Assembly (NCBI GenBank): GCA_021787665.1
Contig: JAJYLN010000020.1
Location: 1-44,741, forward strand
Length of the DNA stretch: 44,741 nt
Origin: a bacterium
GTDB lineage: Bacteria > JAMCPX01
Direction: 5' to 3'
Numbering within the stretch: the first letter of the stretch is position 1; each line of letters starts with the position of its first letter. This document shows, piece after piece, positions 1-9,837 of this stretch. Made by a program: the position numbers and the translations under genes. Under the pieces are notes generated by a model. The model was not told the DNA's origin. It worked only from the letters and a program-made list of their open reading frames with translations, and made no database searches.

Positions 1-53
1 AAAGAAACTACGGGAATGGTAAGGATGATGGTAACATCAAAGCAAGGAACAGC

Positions 54-76
54 CGTGAGAAACTCCGTTTCTCACG
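54..76. other. Hairpin upstream of hemL
   Basis: A perfect 10-bp inverted repeat (CGTGAGAAAC and its complement) surrounds a 3-nt loop. There is no clean T-run after it, only a short TCTTTT about ten bases later. It could be the terminator of a gene lying before the window or a regulatory stem. The rest of bases 1-179 shows no credible gene. Confidence 0.4.
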
Positions 77-179
77 ATAGGGATGATCTTTTCCCTTGAC
101 ACGGGCACTTTAAATGGGTGACCCCTTTTTCTCCCCGAAACTGGTGAGCACTCAAGGGATCTCACGTCGGCCATAAAAG

Positions 180-207
180 TTGACACGGACCTCTCTATCG
201 ATAGTAT
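180..207 (+). promoter_or_regulatory. Sigma70-type promoter of hemL
   Basis: A perfect TTGACA -35 box (180-185) is followed after 16 bp by TAGTAT (202-207), which matches 4 of 6 bases of the -10 consensus. Transcription would begin near 214, just before the AAAGGAG ribosome binding site at 218-224. A 10-bp palindrome, CTATCGATAG (195-204), overlaps the spacer and the -10 box and could be an operator. Confidence 0.6.
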
Positions 208-232
208 GGTGGTCTGCAAAGGAGCTTGGTCT

Positions 233-1519
233 ATGAAGAGGCCGCATTCGCACAACTACTTTATGAAGGCCGTATCCCTCATGCCGGGAGGCGTGAACAG
301 CCCGGTAAGGGCATTCAAAGCGGTCGGCGACGACCCTATCGTCGTCACGAGGGCAAAGGGTGACAGGCTCTACGATGCCGACGGGAACAGATACATAGAC
401 TACTGCATGTCCTGGGGACCGATGGTCCTCGGCCACGGCAATGTCAGGGTATCGAACGCCATACGGAAGGCCGTACGGGGAGGGACGAGCTTCGGCGCGC
501 TGTGCCCGTACGAAATACGGCTTGCCGAGCTCATCGTCCAGTCGTACCAGTCCATAGAACTCGTACGGATGGTTAGTTCCGGGACAGAGGCGGCGATGAG
601 TGCGGTACGGGTAGCCCGCGCGTATACGAAAAGGGACAAGGTCGTGAAGTTCGAGGGCGGGTACCATGGGCACGCGGACCAGTTCCTTATCAAGGCGGGC
701 TCCGGACTCACGACGCTCGGAGCTCCTTCGAGTCCGGGCGTGCCGGAGGCCTTCGCGTCTACAACCCTTACCCTGCCGTACAACGACCTGGACGCACTCA
801 AGAAGCTCATCGCTGAGCGATGGAGGGAGATAGCCGCCCTCATCGTGGAGCCTGTCGCGGGCAACATGGGAGTCGTCGTGCCGGACCCCGGCTTCCTCGA
901 GACGCTGCGGGATCTGACCACCCGGCACGGCATCATACTCGTGTTCGACGAGGTGATAACCGGGCTGAGGCTATCGCCGTCCGGCGCACAGGGCGTCTTC
1001 GGGGTGATCCCGGATATGACGATACTTGGCAAGATCATCGGCGGCGGGATGCCGGTCGGCGCCTACGGCGGCAGAAAGGAAACGATGGGTCTGGTATCCC
1101 CGGAGGGTGCTGTGTACCAGGCAGGCACACTTTCCGGCAACCCGGTTGCGATGGCCGCCGGCATTGCGACCATAAAGGAGATACAGTCGAACTCGGAGTT
1201 TTATAAGGAGCTCGGGAAGAAGACGGAGCACCTCGTGAGCGGTCTGAAGGACGCGGCACGACTTGCCGGCAGGGCGGTGACGATAAACTCCATAGGCTCC
1301 ATGTTTACCCCCTTCTTTACGGACAGGCCGGTGAAGGACCTTACCACAGCGATGGCGTCCGATACGAAACTCTATGCCGGGTTCTTTCATCGTATGTTCG
1401 AGCGCGGCGTTTATCTGCCACCATCCCAGTTCGAGGCCCATTTCATGTCCATCGCGCATTCGTCGCACGATATAGACAGGACGATCAAACATGCCTACGA
1501 GGCCTTCAAGAAGGTGTAG
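233..1519 (+). CDS. hemL: Glutamate-1-semialdehyde 2,1-aminomutase
   Basis: This PLP enzyme converts glutamate-1-semialdehyde to 5-aminolevulinate, the C5-pathway precursor of heme and other tetrapyrroles, in the cytoplasm. The 428-residue protein is the usual family length. It shows the N-terminal MPGGVNSPVR signature, the SGTEAAMSAVR and GGYHGHAD blocks, and the PLP-lysine region ILGKIIGGGMPVGAYGG with K267. An upstream in-frame ATG at 206 exists, but the AAAGGAG at 218-224 sits 8 nt before the ATG at 233, and the promoter's predicted start lies after 206, so 233 is preferred. It appears to be transcribed alone; the next gene starts over 200 bp later. Confidence 0.95.
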   Translation: MKRPHSHNYFMKAVSLMPGGVNSPVRAFKAVGDDPIVVTRAKGDRLYDADGNRYIDYCMSWGPMVLGHGNVRVSNAIRKAVRGGTSFGALCPYEIRLAELIVQSYQSIELVRMVSSGTEAAMSAVRVARAYTKRDKVVKFEGGYHGHADQFLIKAGSGLTTLGAPSSPGVPEAFASTTLTLPYNDLDALKKLIAERWREIAALIVEPVAGNMGVVVPDPGFLETLRDLTTRHGIILVFDEVITGLRLSPSGAQGVFGVIPDMTILGKIIGGGMPVGAYGGRKETMGLVSPEGAVYQAGTLSGNPVAMAAGIATIKEIQSNSEFYKELGKKTEHLVSGLKDAARLAGRAVTINSIGSMFTPFFTDRPVKDLTTAMASDTKLYAGFFHRMFERGVYLPPSQFEAHFMSIAHSSHDIDRTIKHAYEAFKKV

Positions 1520-1740
1520 TGGCAGGGGGCATCCACCTTTTCCCCTTGTTTTCAGGGCTATCTTTATGAGCCTCCTGTACAGACAGAACAAACCTCCCGC
1601 ATGGTGAGCTGAGAATGTATGAGGCTGCATTCATGCCGCAGCAATAGGACAGAGTTCTTTTTCACAGGCTTTCCTGACGATCAGGTGGCAAGGTAGCTGC
1701 GCTGCTTGTGTTTTATCGTGAGTCTTATTATACGTCTCGT

Positions 1741-2808
1741 ATGTCCGCTGATACCAGAAAAACATGGATGTTGTACGGTGCGTACGGTTATACCGGCAGA
1801 CTGGTCCTCGAACAGGCCGTCAAGAGAGGCCACACGCCGATCCTGTCAGGCCGATCCCAGGACAAGCTCCTTCCCCTTGCAAATCAGTATGGCCTCGAGG
1901 CAAGGGTCGTCGACCCCGGGATACCAGGGCAATGCAGAGACGCGCTGCGAGATGTCCATACCGTCGTGAATTGTGCAGGACCGTTCGTCCACACGTACAG
2001 GCCGATCATAGATGCGTGCCTTGAGGCAGGCACAAACTATCTCGATATTACCGGCGAGATACCGGTCTTTGAAGGTGTCTTCTCGTACGATCGGCAGGCA
2101 AAGGACAGAGGCATATGCCTCATCCCCGGCGTGGGCTTCGATGTCGTTCCGAGCGACTGTCTTGCGAAGTATGTTTCTTTGAAGCTCCCGGACGCATCCG
2201 AGCTCGAGATCGCCTTTGTGGGACTCAAGCACCCGAGTGCCGGTACGCTCAAGACGATGGTAGAGATGCTATCGAAGGGCGGTATCAGGAGAAGGAATGG
2301 CTCGATTACATCCTTTCCGCTCGGGCGCGGCGTAAAAAAGGTGCGGTTTGCAAAGGGGACCTTTACCGTCATGCCGATCCCCTGGGGAGACCTCGAGACC
2401 GCATTTTTTTCCACGCACATCCCGGACATAACGACGTACATGGCGTACCCTATGACCGTAGCGTACACGGTAAGGGTTGTCGCCCCGCTCGTGCAATGGC
2501 TGTTCAGCAAAGACGCGGTCCGGAAGGCAGCATGGTCCGCGATCGACAGAAGGGTCAGCGGGCCGGACGAAGGGATGCGTTCAAAGGGCAGATCGTTCCT
2601 CTGGGCACGCGTCATGGACAAAAAGGGTAAGACGGCCGAGGCATGGCTCGATACACTCGAGGGCTACCGGTTTACCGGGGTGTCTGCGGTCCTTGCTGTT
2701 GAGGCTGTGCTTCGGCAGAGGCCCACCGGGTCACTTACACCGTCGCTCGCGTTCGGTCCTGATTTCGTGCTCGGGATCGAAGGTACGAGGCGGTACGACC
2801 GCCTGTGA
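1741..2808 (+). CDS. Saccharopine dehydrogenase-like / trans-acting enoyl reductase family protein
   Basis: The 355-residue protein has an N-terminal Rossmann fold: WMLYGAYGYTGRLV at residues 9-22 is a GxxGxxG nucleotide-binding loop, followed by HTPILSGRSQDKL as the second strand. This matches the saccharopine-dehydrogenase-like family that includes trans-acting enoyl reductases of lipid or polyketide synthesis. True lysine metabolism is unlikely, because lysine here is made by the diaminopimelate route. The start is uncertain: a GTG at 1708 also fits the frame, but homologous proteins begin near the GxxGxxG loop and no Shine-Dalgarno supports either. The plsC-like acyltransferase follows 13 bp after the stop, so a shared lipid role is plausible but inferred. 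Substrate unknown. Confidence 0.75.
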   Translation: MSADTRKTWMLYGAYGYTGRLVLEQAVKRGHTPILSGRSQDKLLPLANQYGLEARVVDPGIPGQCRDALRDVHTVVNCAGPFVHTYRPIIDACLEAGTNYLDITGEIPVFEGVFSYDRQAKDRGICLIPGVGFDVVPSDCLAKYVSLKLPDASELEIAFVGLKHPSAGTLKTMVEMLSKGGIRRRNGSITSFPLGRGVKKVRFAKGTFTVMPIPWGDLETAFFSTHIPDITTYMAYPMTVAYTVRVVAPLVQWLFSKDAVRKAAWSAIDRRVSGPDEGMRSKGRSFLWARVMDKKGKTAEAWLDTLEGYRFTGVSAVLAVEAVLRQRPTGSLTPSLAFGPDFVLGIEGTRRYDRL

Positions 2809-2821
2809 GGAGGGCATACCT

Positions 2822-3544
2822 ATGAACAGGAGCATGAGCATAAGGCCGTACGTAACGTTTATCGCCATTGTTCTCTATACGATCGTTATAGGGTTGACCG
2901 TGATAGTGGCAGGGATGTTCGACTACGGGGGGAGGATATACGATCTGGTGTCGAAGGTTTGGTCGAGGGCCATCATCATTACAGCGGGGATCAAGGTCAG
3001 GGTGGAGGGACTCGATTCCATCGATCGGCATGCTTCATATATATTCATGTCCAATCACCTGAGCCATCTCGATTCGGCCGCGATCATGGCAAAGATACCC
3101 TTCAGAATACGGTTTTTTGCAAAGAAGGAGCTGTTACGGGTGCCGGTGTTCGGTCAGGCTATCTATATGTCGAGACAGATCATAATCGATAGAAAAAATA
3201 CGGCAGCGGCCAAGAAGAGCATCGGCGAGGCGAGGGAAAGGATAAAGAAGTATGGATTCAGCGCGCTCGTGTTTCCGGAAGGCACGAGGAGCACGACCGG
3301 GGAGCTTGGCGAATTTAAGAAGGGTGGTTTCGTGCTCGCTATCGAGGCAGGTATACCCATTGTTCCCCTAGCGGTCACGGGCAGCCGTGAGCTGCTCCCG
3401 GCCCACACCCTGCTCGTACGGTCCGGTCAGATCAAGATCAATATTGGCAAGCCCATAGCTGTGACCGACTACACGCTGGACACCAAACAGGCGCTCATGG
3501 AGAAGGTGCGGGACTCGATAATCAGGCTCGGTCAGACCGGGTAG
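2822..3544 (+). CDS. 1-acyl-sn-glycerol-3-phosphate acyltransferase family protein
   Basis: A PlsC-type acyltransferase of 240 residues, predicted to acylate lysophosphatidic acid or a related acceptor at the inner membrane. The N-terminus has a hydrophobic anchor (about residues 9-32). The catalytic block I is NHLSHLD (H79, D84), and block III is FPEGTRS (residues 151-157), which binds the phosphate of the acceptor. GAGGAGGG lies 8 nt before the ATG, which fixes the start; the gene is 13 bp downstream of the reductase and probably cotranscribed. Its 3' end overlaps the convergent methyltransferase gene by 23 bp. The acceptor cannot be deduced from sequence; a substrate other than lysophosphatidate is possible because cdsA elsewhere in the window belongs to a separate operon. 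Confidence 0.87.
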   Translation: MNRSMSIRPYVTFIAIVLYTIVIGLTVIVAGMFDYGGRIYDLVSKVWSRAIIITAGIKVRVEGLDSIDRHASYIFMSNHLSHLDSAAIMAKIPFRIRFFAKKELLRVPVFGQAIYMSRQIIIDRKNTAAAKKSIGEARERIKKYGFSALVFPEGTRSTTGELGEFKKGGFVLAIEAGIPIVPLAVTGSRELLPAHTLLVRSGQIKINIGKPIAVTDYTLDTKQALMEKVRDSIIRLGQTG

Positions 3545-4376
3545 GTGAGCCTTTTCTCGCTATGATGACGAACGACCAGCTTAATTTATGAAGGGACCTG
3601 TTTATGACAGGCGCAAGAATGGTATCGATTGTGTTTGTAAAGAATAGTATCACGGAAACAATAATATAGAGCAGTTTTGAATATCTTTTCGAGAGCTCTC
3701 CTATGTGGACATTGGCTTCAGAAAGCATATTGTAATAGCTGATATTCATAATTTCAAAGTCGTTCCTTTTCAGTGTATCCAGGACGTTCTCCGGTACACA
3801 GGCGTTTTCTCCCTCTGTAAGATACTTGAAATGCTTGCCGATCTTGTTCGCAAGGATCCTGAAGGGATTCGAGCCGCTCGGCTCCACGATAATGAACAAT
3901 CCGTTCTCTTTCAGTATTCTGCGTCCCTGACTTATGAAGGCCTCCTTGTTGATGAAATGGTGCAGCGACCTGAAGCAGAACAGGGTATCGATGGTCGAGT
4001 CGTGTAGCGGGAGCTGTTCTGCAAGGCATTGGACGAGGTCAACGTGCCCCGGGGCCACGGATGCATTCCTGACATAGTTATGGTGTGGCAGCAGTGCTCT
4101 TCTCAGAATGCCATGGGACAGGTCGCAGCCGATCGCATGACGAGCCCCGAGCGCTTTAAAGTAGAAGAGGTAGCGCGCTATATTACACCCGGTCTCGCAG
4201 ATGTCCCTCTGCATGACGGTCGAGGATGGGATGAACCTGAGCGCCCTGTCGAACGATGATCGGTAGAGCGGGTTAAACAACCTCTCCGATACGGTTGTAG
4301 CCTCTCCGAAGAAGGAAAGATATGCCGTATCGAAGAAATTCATCTCTTTGCTGTACGGTGTACTATCGCGTGCCAT
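3522..4376 (-). CDS. Class I SAM-dependent methyltransferase
   Basis: The protein has the order of blocks expected of a class I methyltransferase: a glycine loop region (ICETGCNIARYLFYF) that departs from the usual DxGxGxG, an acidic strand end (HAIGCDLS), a motif-IV-like stretch (IDTLFCFRSLHHF) and ENGLFIIVEP. A hydrophobic stretch near the C-terminus (LLYIIVSVILFFTNTID) suggests membrane association. The ATG at 4376 (MARDSTPY) is chosen, giving 284 residues; ATGs at 4412 and 4343 also fit. The gene is visibly more AT-rich than its neighbours and overlaps plsC tail to tail, so it may be acquired. The methyl acceptor is unknown. Confidence 0.75.
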   Translation of the reverse strand: MARDSTPYSKEMNFFDTAYLSFFGEATTVSERLFNPLYRSSFDRALRFIPSSTVMQRDICETGCNIARYLFYFKALGARHAIGCDLSHGILRRALLPHHNYVRNASVAPGHVDLVQCLAEQLPLHDSTIDTLFCFRSLHHFINKEAFISQGRRILKENGLFIIVEPSGSNPFRILANKIGKHFKYLTEGENACVPENVLDTLKRNDFEIMNISYYNMLSEANVHIGELSKRYSKLLYIIVSVILFFTNTIDTILAPVINRSLHKLSWSFVIIARKGSPTRSDRA

Positions 4377-4422
4377 ACCGGTTATGATACAGGAATATGA
4401 TACCATAAACAAGCTTTTTTAT

Positions 4423-4451
4423 TTGACAGATCGACATTCCTTGCATATATG
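4423..4451 (+). promoter_or_regulatory. Sigma70-type promoter of the small coiled-coil gene and ilvD
   Basis: A perfect TTGACA (4423-4428) is followed by a 17-bp spacer and TATATG (4446-4451). Initiation would fall near 4458, giving a leader of about 30 nt before the GTG start at 4490. This is one of the best sigma70-like promoters in the window. It lies in the short divergent region facing the methyltransferase gene. Confidence 0.65.
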
Positions 4452-4489
4452 TTGTGTGCATAAAAATGAAACGATAAGGAGGAATGCAA

Positions 4490-4720
4490 GTGGAAGAAAA
4501 GGAGCGACAGCTCATTATCAAGCTTTCGGATCAGAACCCGGAGCTGAAGAAGCTGTGGGGCGAGCACCTCACCTACGAGAAGAAGATCAATGATCTGGAG
4601 AAAAAGCTTCACCTGTCCCAGGAAGAGGAGCTGGAGAAGAAGAGACTGCAGAAACTCAAGCTCTCCGGCAAGGACAAGATGTTCGAGATTCTTTCGAGAT
4701 ATAACGTGGAGAAAAATTGA
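4490..4720 (+). CDS. Small coiled-coil protein, DUF465/YdcH-like
   Basis: A 76-residue charged helical protein. Heptad-like leucines ([20 protein letters not shown] and [19 protein letters not shown]) resemble the short DUF465/YdcH family, whose function is not established. An ATG at 4484 lies only 1 nt from the AAGGAGG at 4476-4482, whereas the in-frame GTG at 4490 has a normal 7-nt spacing, so GTG is preferred. The stop is 4 bp before the ilvD ATG, which suggests translational coupling. The family assignment rests on size and pattern only. Confidence 0.65.
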   Translation: MEEKERQLIIKLSDQNPELKKLWGEHLTYEKKINDLEKKLHLSQEEELEKKRLQKLKLSGKDKMFEILSRYNVEKN

Positions 4721-4724
4721 TTTT

Positions 4725-6386
4725 ATGAGAAGCGACGAGACAAAGAAGGGCATCGAGCGTGTGCCCCATCGGGCGCTGATGCATGCTACCGGGGTCGCAC
4801 GATCCGAGTTCGAGAAGCCGTTCATCGGTATCGCCTCGAGTTTTACGGACCTGGTTCCAGGCCATGTGGGGATGAGGACCCTCGAGAGGTTCCTCGAGAA
4901 CGGGGTGTACGCCGGTGGCGGCCACCCGTTTATATTCGGCATCCCCGGGATGTGCGACGGCATAGCGATGGGACACGTCGGTATGCACTACTCGCTCCCG
5001 ATGAGGGAGCTCATAGCCGACTCCGTCGAGACAGTCATCCAAGCGCACAGTCTGGACGGCGTGATCCTGCTGACGAACTGTGACAAGATCACGCCCGGTA
5101 TGCTCATGGCCGCTGCCCGGCTCGACATCCCGGCTATTGTCCTGACCGCCGGCCCGATGCTCGCGGGCAGGGCAGGGAGACTCAATAATGAACGGCTTGA
5201 TCTCGTCCACGACGCGTTCGAGGCGGTGGGCAGGTACAACAGGGGAGAGCTCACGGAGGACGATATCGTGGCAATGGAGATCGGTGCGTGTCCCGGGGAG
5301 GGGTCCTGCCAGGGGCTCTACACGGCAAATACTATGGCGTGTCTTACCGAGGCGCTCGGTATGTCCCTGTATGGTGCGGGTACCGCGCTTGCCGTCTCCT
5401 CCAGGAAGAGACATATTGCCTTTGAGACAGGCAAGAAGATCGTGGAACTCATCAAAAACAAGATCACAGCACGGCGGATCATGACGAAGGAGGCGTTCGA
5501 GAACGCGATTCGGGTCGACATGGCACTCGGCGGGTCCACGAATACCGTGCTGCATCTCACCGCGGTAGCACATGAGGCGGGCATAGATCTGCCCCTCGGA
5601 CTGTTCGACAGGATCAGCAGCGAGACGCCCAACATCACGCGGATCAGACCGTCCGGGGACTACATGATGGAAGACATCGAGTATGCCGGAGGCATCCCGG
5701 CTGTTCTCAACAGGCTCAAGGATATGCTGAAAGATAACGCGACGGTCACCGGACCTTCCCTTATCGAGCTTGCAAAAAAAGGCGTTGTGTATGACGGAGA
5801 GGTCATACGCTCGCTCGACCGGGCCTATAGCAAGAGCGGGGGCATAGCCGTACTGAAGGGCAGCCTCGCACCGGACGGTGCCGTGATAAAGGTTGCCGGG
5901 ATCGGGTCCGCAATCGAGCACTTCAAGGGCAAAGCAAAGGTCTTCGACTCAGAGCAGCAAGCGATGAAGGCGATCATGGGAAAGGAGATAAAGCCGGGCG
6001 ATGCGATAATCATCCGGTACGAAGGACCGAAAGGCGGCCCGGGCATGCGTGAGATGCTGTCGCCGACATCGGCCATATCCGGCATGGGTATGGGAGAGAA
6101 GGTCGCCCTGATCACGGATGGGAGGTTCTCCGGCGGTACCAGGGGACTCTCGATAGGTCATGTGTCGCCGGAAGCGGCGGCCGGGGGGCCGATCGGGCTT
6201 GTAAAAGATGGCGACACGATTAGTATAGATCTGAAGAAGAAGTCCGTGGACGTCGACATAGAGGATGCCGAGAAGAGCAAGAGGAAGTCAGGTCTGAAGC
6301 TGCCTGCGCCGAAGTTTACGCGCGGATGGCTTGCGCGGTACGCGCAGCTGGTGACATCGGCAAATACCGGCGCGGTGCTGAAATGA
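4725..6386 (+). CDS. ilvD: Dihydroxy-acid dehydratase
   Basis: The Fe-S dehydratase of valine, leucine and isoleucine synthesis, converting dihydroxy-isovalerate and dihydroxy-methylvalerate to the 2-keto acids. The 553-residue protein has the cluster cysteines in [10 protein letters not shown] (C119) and [18 protein letters not shown] (C189), plus the C-terminal GRFSGGTRG block. The ATG at 4725 starts [12 protein letters not shown], a typical N-terminus; GGAGA lies at 4708-4712. It is the first of four branched-chain genes here (ilvD, ilvB, ilvN, ilvC), separated from ilvB by a palindromic element. Only the two isomeropropylmalate-type leucine genes are absent from the window. Confidence 0.96.
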   Translation: MRSDETKKGIERVPHRALMHATGVARSEFEKPFIGIASSFTDLVPGHVGMRTLERFLENGVYAGGGHPFIFGIPGMCDGIAMGHVGMHYSLPMRELIADSVETVIQAHSLDGVILLTNCDKITPGMLMAAARLDIPAIVLTAGPMLAGRAGRLNNERLDLVHDAFEAVGRYNRGELTEDDIVAMEIGACPGEGSCQGLYTANTMACLTEALGMSLYGAGTALAVSSRKRHIAFETGKKIVELIKNKITARRIMTKEAFENAIRVDMALGGSTNTVLHLTAVAHEAGIDLPLGLFDRISSETPNITRIRPSGDYMMEDIEYAGGIPAVLNRLKDMLKDNATVTGPSLIELAKKGVVYDGEVIRSLDRAYSKSGGIAVLKGSLAPDGAVIKVAGIGSAIEHFKGKAKVFDSEQQAMKAIMGKEIKPGDAIIIRYEGPKGGPGMREMLSPTSAISGMGMGEKVALITDGRFSGGTRGLSIGHVSPEAAAGGPIGLVKDGDTISIDLKKKSVDVDIEDAEKSKRKSGLKLPAPKFTRGWLARYAQLVTSANTGAVLK

Positions 6387-6404
6387 TGAACAGGTAGAGA
6401 ATGA

Positions 6405-6454
6405 AAATCACCCCTAACCCCCCCTTTGAAAGGGGGGAGTAAGAGGGATTTTTA
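6405..6454. repeat. REP-like imperfect palindrome between ilvD and ilvB
   Basis: A run of C's (CCCCCC) faces a run of G's (GGGGGG) across TTTGAAA, and the match continues outward imperfectly through TAAC/GTAA and AATC/GATT. This nested structure is typical of dispersed palindromic elements, and it could also act as an attenuating hairpin before ilvB. A shorter related-looking palindrome lies at 13295-13320. Confidence 0.6.
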
Positions 6455-6463
6455 GGAGAAACG

Positions 6464-8152
6464 ATGAAGATGAGCGGTGCAAAGATATTCGTGGAGAGCC
6501 TCAGGAAGGAGGGCGTGGACACCATATTCGGGTATCCCGGGGGGGTCGTTCTGTACATATATGACGAGCTGTACCGCGGCGGCGTACGGCACATCCTTGT
6601 GAGACACGAGCAGGGAGCTGCTCACATGGCAGATGGCTATGCGAGGGCGACCGGAAAGGTGGGGGTCGCACTCGTAACGTCCGGACCCGGTGCCACGAAC
6701 ACCGTTACCGGGATAGCGACTGCATATATGGACTCTATACCGATTGTCGTATTCACCGGACAGGTCTCGACCAATCTCGTGGGGAACGATGCGTTTCAGG
6801 AGGCGGACATCGTCGGCATAACCAGGTCGTGTACCAAGCATAACTTCCTTATCAAGAATGTCAGGGACATGGCGAGGACCATCAAGGAGGCCTTCTATAT
6901 AGCGCGGACCGGTAGGCCGGGCCCGGTGGTCGTCGATATACCCAAGGATGTCACGATCGACACGGCTGAGTTCTCCTATCCGGACGCCATCGATCTGCCG
7001 GGCTATAAGCCCACATACGAAGGGCACACAGGCCAGATCAAGCGTGCGATAGACATGATCCTCGCCTCGAAGAAGCCGGTCATTTACACCGGCGGAGGTA
7101 TCATAAGCTCCGGCGCAGCAAAGGATCTCCTCACGTTCACCGAGCTCCTGAATGCACCCATAACCAATACGCTCATGGGGCTCGGCGGCGTACCAGGCGA
7201 TCACCCGCTGTTCATGGGCATGCTCGGCATGCACGGCACGTATGCGGCAAACATGGCCGTAACGCACACCGACATGCTCATCGCGATAGGTGCCCGGTTC
7301 GATGACCGGGTGACCGGCGATATCAACGAGTTCGCGCCGGACGCGAACATCGTCCACATAGACATAGACCCGACGTCGATCAGCAAGAACGTGGAGGTCG
7401 ACATTCCCATCGTGGGCAGCGCGAAGCAGGTGCTGGCAGAGATGAACAGACTTCTCAAGGGGGACAAGAGGCTGAAGGCCTTTCACAGACAATTATCGGA
7501 CTGGAAGGCGCTCATCAGGAAGTGGCAGGAGGCGTATCCGTTGACCTACAAGAAGACCGGGAAGCTCAAGCCCCAGTTCGTCATCGAAAAGCTCTACGAG
7601 ATTACCCGCGGCGATGCCATCATCACGACAGAGGTGGGACAGAACCAGATGTGGACCGCACAGTTTTACAAGTTCAGGAAGCCGAGGACCTTCGTGACCT
7701 CCGGTGGTCTCGGGACCATGGGCTACGGCTTTCCTGCAGCGATCGGTGCAAAGATCGCGGTGCCGGACGCCACGGTCATCGATGTGGCCGGAGACGGCAG
7801 CATCCAGATGAACATCCAGGAACTCGCGACCGCCGTACAGTACAAGGTGAACGTTATCGTCGCCATCCTCAACAACAATTATCTCGGGATGGTGAGGCAA
7901 TGGCAGAGCCTGTTCTACGGCAAACGGTACTCGCATACGCACATGTCGTACAAGCCGGACTTCGTGAAGCTGGCCGAAGCGTATGGCGCAAAAGGGTATA
8001 CGGTTGACAGGGAAAAAGACGTGATACCTACATTCAGGGAGGCATTGAGGAGCAAGCTGCCGGTGCTGATCGACTTTCATGTCGAGGAAGAAGAGGACGT
8101 CTATCCCATCGTGCCTGCCGGGGCATCGCTGAAGAAGATGCTGCTGGCGTAG
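6464..8152 (+). CDS. ilvB: Acetolactate synthase large (catalytic) subunit
   Basis: The thiamine-diphosphate enzyme that condenses pyruvate with pyruvate or 2-ketobutyrate, the first common step to valine, leucine and isoleucine. It has 562 residues and three domains. The cofactor-activating glutamate is E49 in [17 protein letters not shown], and the ThDP-Mg motif is [23 protein letters not shown] precedes the ATG. The small subunit gene follows after 8 bp, so the two are surely translated together. The biosynthetic rather than catabolic form is supported by that partner and by ilvC and ilvD nearby. Confidence 0.96.
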   Translation: MKMSGAKIFVESLRKEGVDTIFGYPGGVVLYIYDELYRGGVRHILVRHEQGAAHMADGYARATGKVGVALVTSGPGATNTVTGIATAYMDSIPIVVFTGQVSTNLVGNDAFQEADIVGITRSCTKHNFLIKNVRDMARTIKEAFYIARTGRPGPVVVDIPKDVTIDTAEFSYPDAIDLPGYKPTYEGHTGQIKRAIDMILASKKPVIYTGGGIISSGAAKDLLTFTELLNAPITNTLMGLGGVPGDHPLFMGMLGMHGTYAANMAVTHTDMLIAIGARFDDRVTGDINEFAPDANIVHIDIDPTSISKNVEVDIPIVGSAKQVLAEMNRLLKGDKRLKAFHRQLSDWKALIRKWQEAYPLTYKKTGKLKPQFVIEKLYEITRGDAIITTEVGQNQMWTAQFYKFRKPRTFVTSGGLGTMGYGFPAAIGAKIAVPDATVIDVAGDGSIQMNIQELATAVQYKVNVIVAILNNNYLGMVRQWQSLFYGKRYSHTHMSYKPDFVKLAEAYGAKGYTVDREKDVIPTFREALRSKLPVLIDFHVEEEEDVYPIVPAGASLKKMLLA

Positions 8153-8160
8153 GAGGGACC

Positions 8161-8664
8161 ATGAGACATACGATATCACTTACGGTGGAAAACAAGTTCG
8201 GCGTGCTGGCACGGGTGGCCGGTCTGTTCAGCGGCAGAGGGTACAACATCGAGAGTCTGAGTGTCGCCGAGACGCTGGACCCGCTGCTGTCCAAGATGAC
8301 TATCGTGACAAGCGGTGAGGACAAGATCATCGAGCAGATCATAAAGCAACTTAACAAGCTCATCAACACCATAAAGGTCACCGACCTTACCGTTACGGAC
8401 CACGTGGAGAGGGAGATGGTGCTCGTAAAGGTCTCCGCGAGCGGTGAGAGCAGGACCGAGGTACTGCGGCTCGTGGACATCTTCCGGGGGAAGATTGTCG
8501 ATGTGAGCCCGGACACCTTCGTCATAGAGTTGACCGGCGACGAGGGAAAGATACAGGCCGTGCTGAGTCTGCTGACACCCCTCGGCGTGAAGGACATCGT
8601 GAGGACCGGCAAGGTGGCGATGCAGAGGACGATCCAGCAGAAAAAAAGCCAGAAAACGGAATAA
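8161..8664 (+). CDS. ilvN: Acetolactate synthase small (regulatory) subunit
   Basis: The 167-residue regulatory subunit that activates IlvB and gives feedback inhibition by valine. The N-terminal ACT domain begins [19 protein letters not shown] and continues with [12 protein letters not shown], the effector-binding loop of the family. The second half is the ACT-like C-terminal domain of the longer IlvH-type subunits. AGGAGGG lies 5 nt before the ATG. It sits between ilvB (8 bp) and ilvC (33 bp), consistent with one transcript. The symbol ilvH would be equally valid. Confidence 0.94.
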   Translation: MRHTISLTVENKFGVLARVAGLFSGRGYNIESLSVAETLDPLLSKMTIVTSGEDKIIEQIIKQLNKLINTIKVTDLTVTDHVEREMVLVKVSASGESRTEVLRLVDIFRGKIVDVSPDTFVIELTGDEGKIQAVLSLLTPLGVKDIVRTGKVAMQRTIQQKKSQKTE

Positions 8665-8697
8665 AGAAAGAATAATCAACTATAAAGGGGAGGCAGT

Positions 8698-9714
8698 ATG
8701 AAAGTGTATTACGAAAAGGACATTGACCTGAAACCGCTGAAGGGTAAGACGATTGCGGTCATCGGCTACGGGAGCCAGGGGTTCGGGCACTCGAACAACC
8801 TCAAGGAAAGCGGCATGACGGTGATAATCGGCGGCAGGAAGGAAGGAAAATCGTGGGCAAAGGCGCAAGCAGCGGGATTCAAGGTTTATGCCGTTGCCGA
8901 TGCCGTCAAACAGGCGGATGTGGTCATGATCCTTCTCCCGGACGAACTGCAGGCCGATGTCTATAAGAGCGAGATAGCGCCTCATCTGAAGAAGGGTGCA
9001 TATCTGGCGTTTGCCCACGGCTTCAACATTCACTACGGGCAAATCGCACCGGCAGCTGACGTGAACGTGTTTATGGTTGCTCCGAAAGGACCGGGACACC
9101 TGGTCCGGGGTGAATACACGAAAGGCAGAGGAGTACCATCGCTGATAGCGATACACCATGACCCGTCTGGTGATACAAAGAACGTTGGACTTGCCTACGC
9201 TGCCGGGATTGGTGCAGGAAGGGCAGGCATCATCGAAACGACGTTCAAGGAAGAAACCGAGACGGATCTGTTTGGCGAACAGGCTGTCCTGTGCGGCGGT
9301 GTGACAGCATTAATGCTGGGCGGCTTCGAGACGCTGGTGAATGCTGGATATGCTCCGGAGATGGCATATTTCGAATGTATCCATGAGATGAAACTTATCG
9401 TTGATCTTATCTACGAAGGCGGTATGTCGAACATGAGGTACTCAGTGAGCAATACGGCGCAGTTTGGCGATCTGACCCGCGGGCCGAGAGTGATATCAGA
9501 CGAAGTCAAGTGCGAGATGCAATCGATTCTCAAAGAGATTCAGGATGGAAGTTTTGCAAAAGAATGGATCCTCGAAAACAAGGCCAACAGGCCTGTTTTC
9601 AACGCCCTCACACGGAAAGGCGAGGAGCACCTCGCTGAGAAGACAGGGCAGAGCCTCAGGAAGATGATGCCCTGGCTGCAGAAAGAGAAGCTCGTAGACA
9701 AAGACAAGAACTAA
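8698..9714 (+). CDS. ilvC: Ketol-acid reductoisomerase
   Basis: Mg- and NAD(P)H-dependent isomerisation and reduction of acetolactate or acetohydroxybutyrate. At 338 residues it is a class I enzyme. The nucleotide-binding loop is [13 protein letters not shown], and [10 protein letters not shown] and [12 protein letters not shown] are family signatures. The metal-binding acidic residues fall in [23 protein letters not shown] precedes the ATG. It ends the ilv run; a stem-loop at 9755-9780 lies just downstream, before a convergent gene. Confidence 0.96.
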   Translation: MKVYYEKDIDLKPLKGKTIAVIGYGSQGFGHSNNLKESGMTVIIGGRKEGKSWAKAQAAGFKVYAVADAVKQADVVMILLPDELQADVYKSEIAPHLKKGAYLAFAHGFNIHYGQIAPAADVNVFMVAPKGPGHLVRGEYTKGRGVPSLIAIHHDPSGDTKNVGLAYAAGIGAGRAGIIETTFKEETETDLFGEQAVLCGGVTALMLGGFETLVNAGYAPEMAYFECIHEMKLIVDLIYEGGMSNMRYSVSNTAQFGDLTRGPRVISDEVKCEMQSILKEIQDGSFAKEWILENKANRPVFNALTRKGEEHLAEKTGQSLRKMMPWLQKEKLVDKDKN

Positions 9715-9754
9715 CGTGTCGCAATAGGCTACTATCGTTGACCGGTGCTTGGAT

Positions 9755-9780
9755 GGGGCGGCGTCTTGACGCCTTGCCCC
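9755..9780. terminator. Strong stem-loop between ilvC and the convergent lipoprotein gene
   Basis: GGCGTC pairs with GACGCC around a two-base centre, extended by GGGGC and GCCCC with a two-base bulge. It lies 40 bp after the ilvC stop and 58 bp from the end of the opposing gene. No T-run follows on either side, so intrinsic termination is uncertain, but its placement fits a two-way barrier. Confidence 0.4.
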
Positions 9781-9837
9781 GCGCCGGATCAGTACAGAAG
9801 CCACGATAGGACATCGTTGAGTGGTGTAACTCCCGGC

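Noticed and set aside
96-101. TTGACA upstream of hemL as an alternative -35 box
   Set aside because: No -10 box occurs 16-18 bp downstream, while the TTGACA at 180 has one.
152-928. Long open frames on the strand opposite hemL, ilvD, ilvB and other GC-rich genes
   Set aside because: They mirror the strong codon-position bias of the genes on the other strand and show no family resemblance or ribosome sites.
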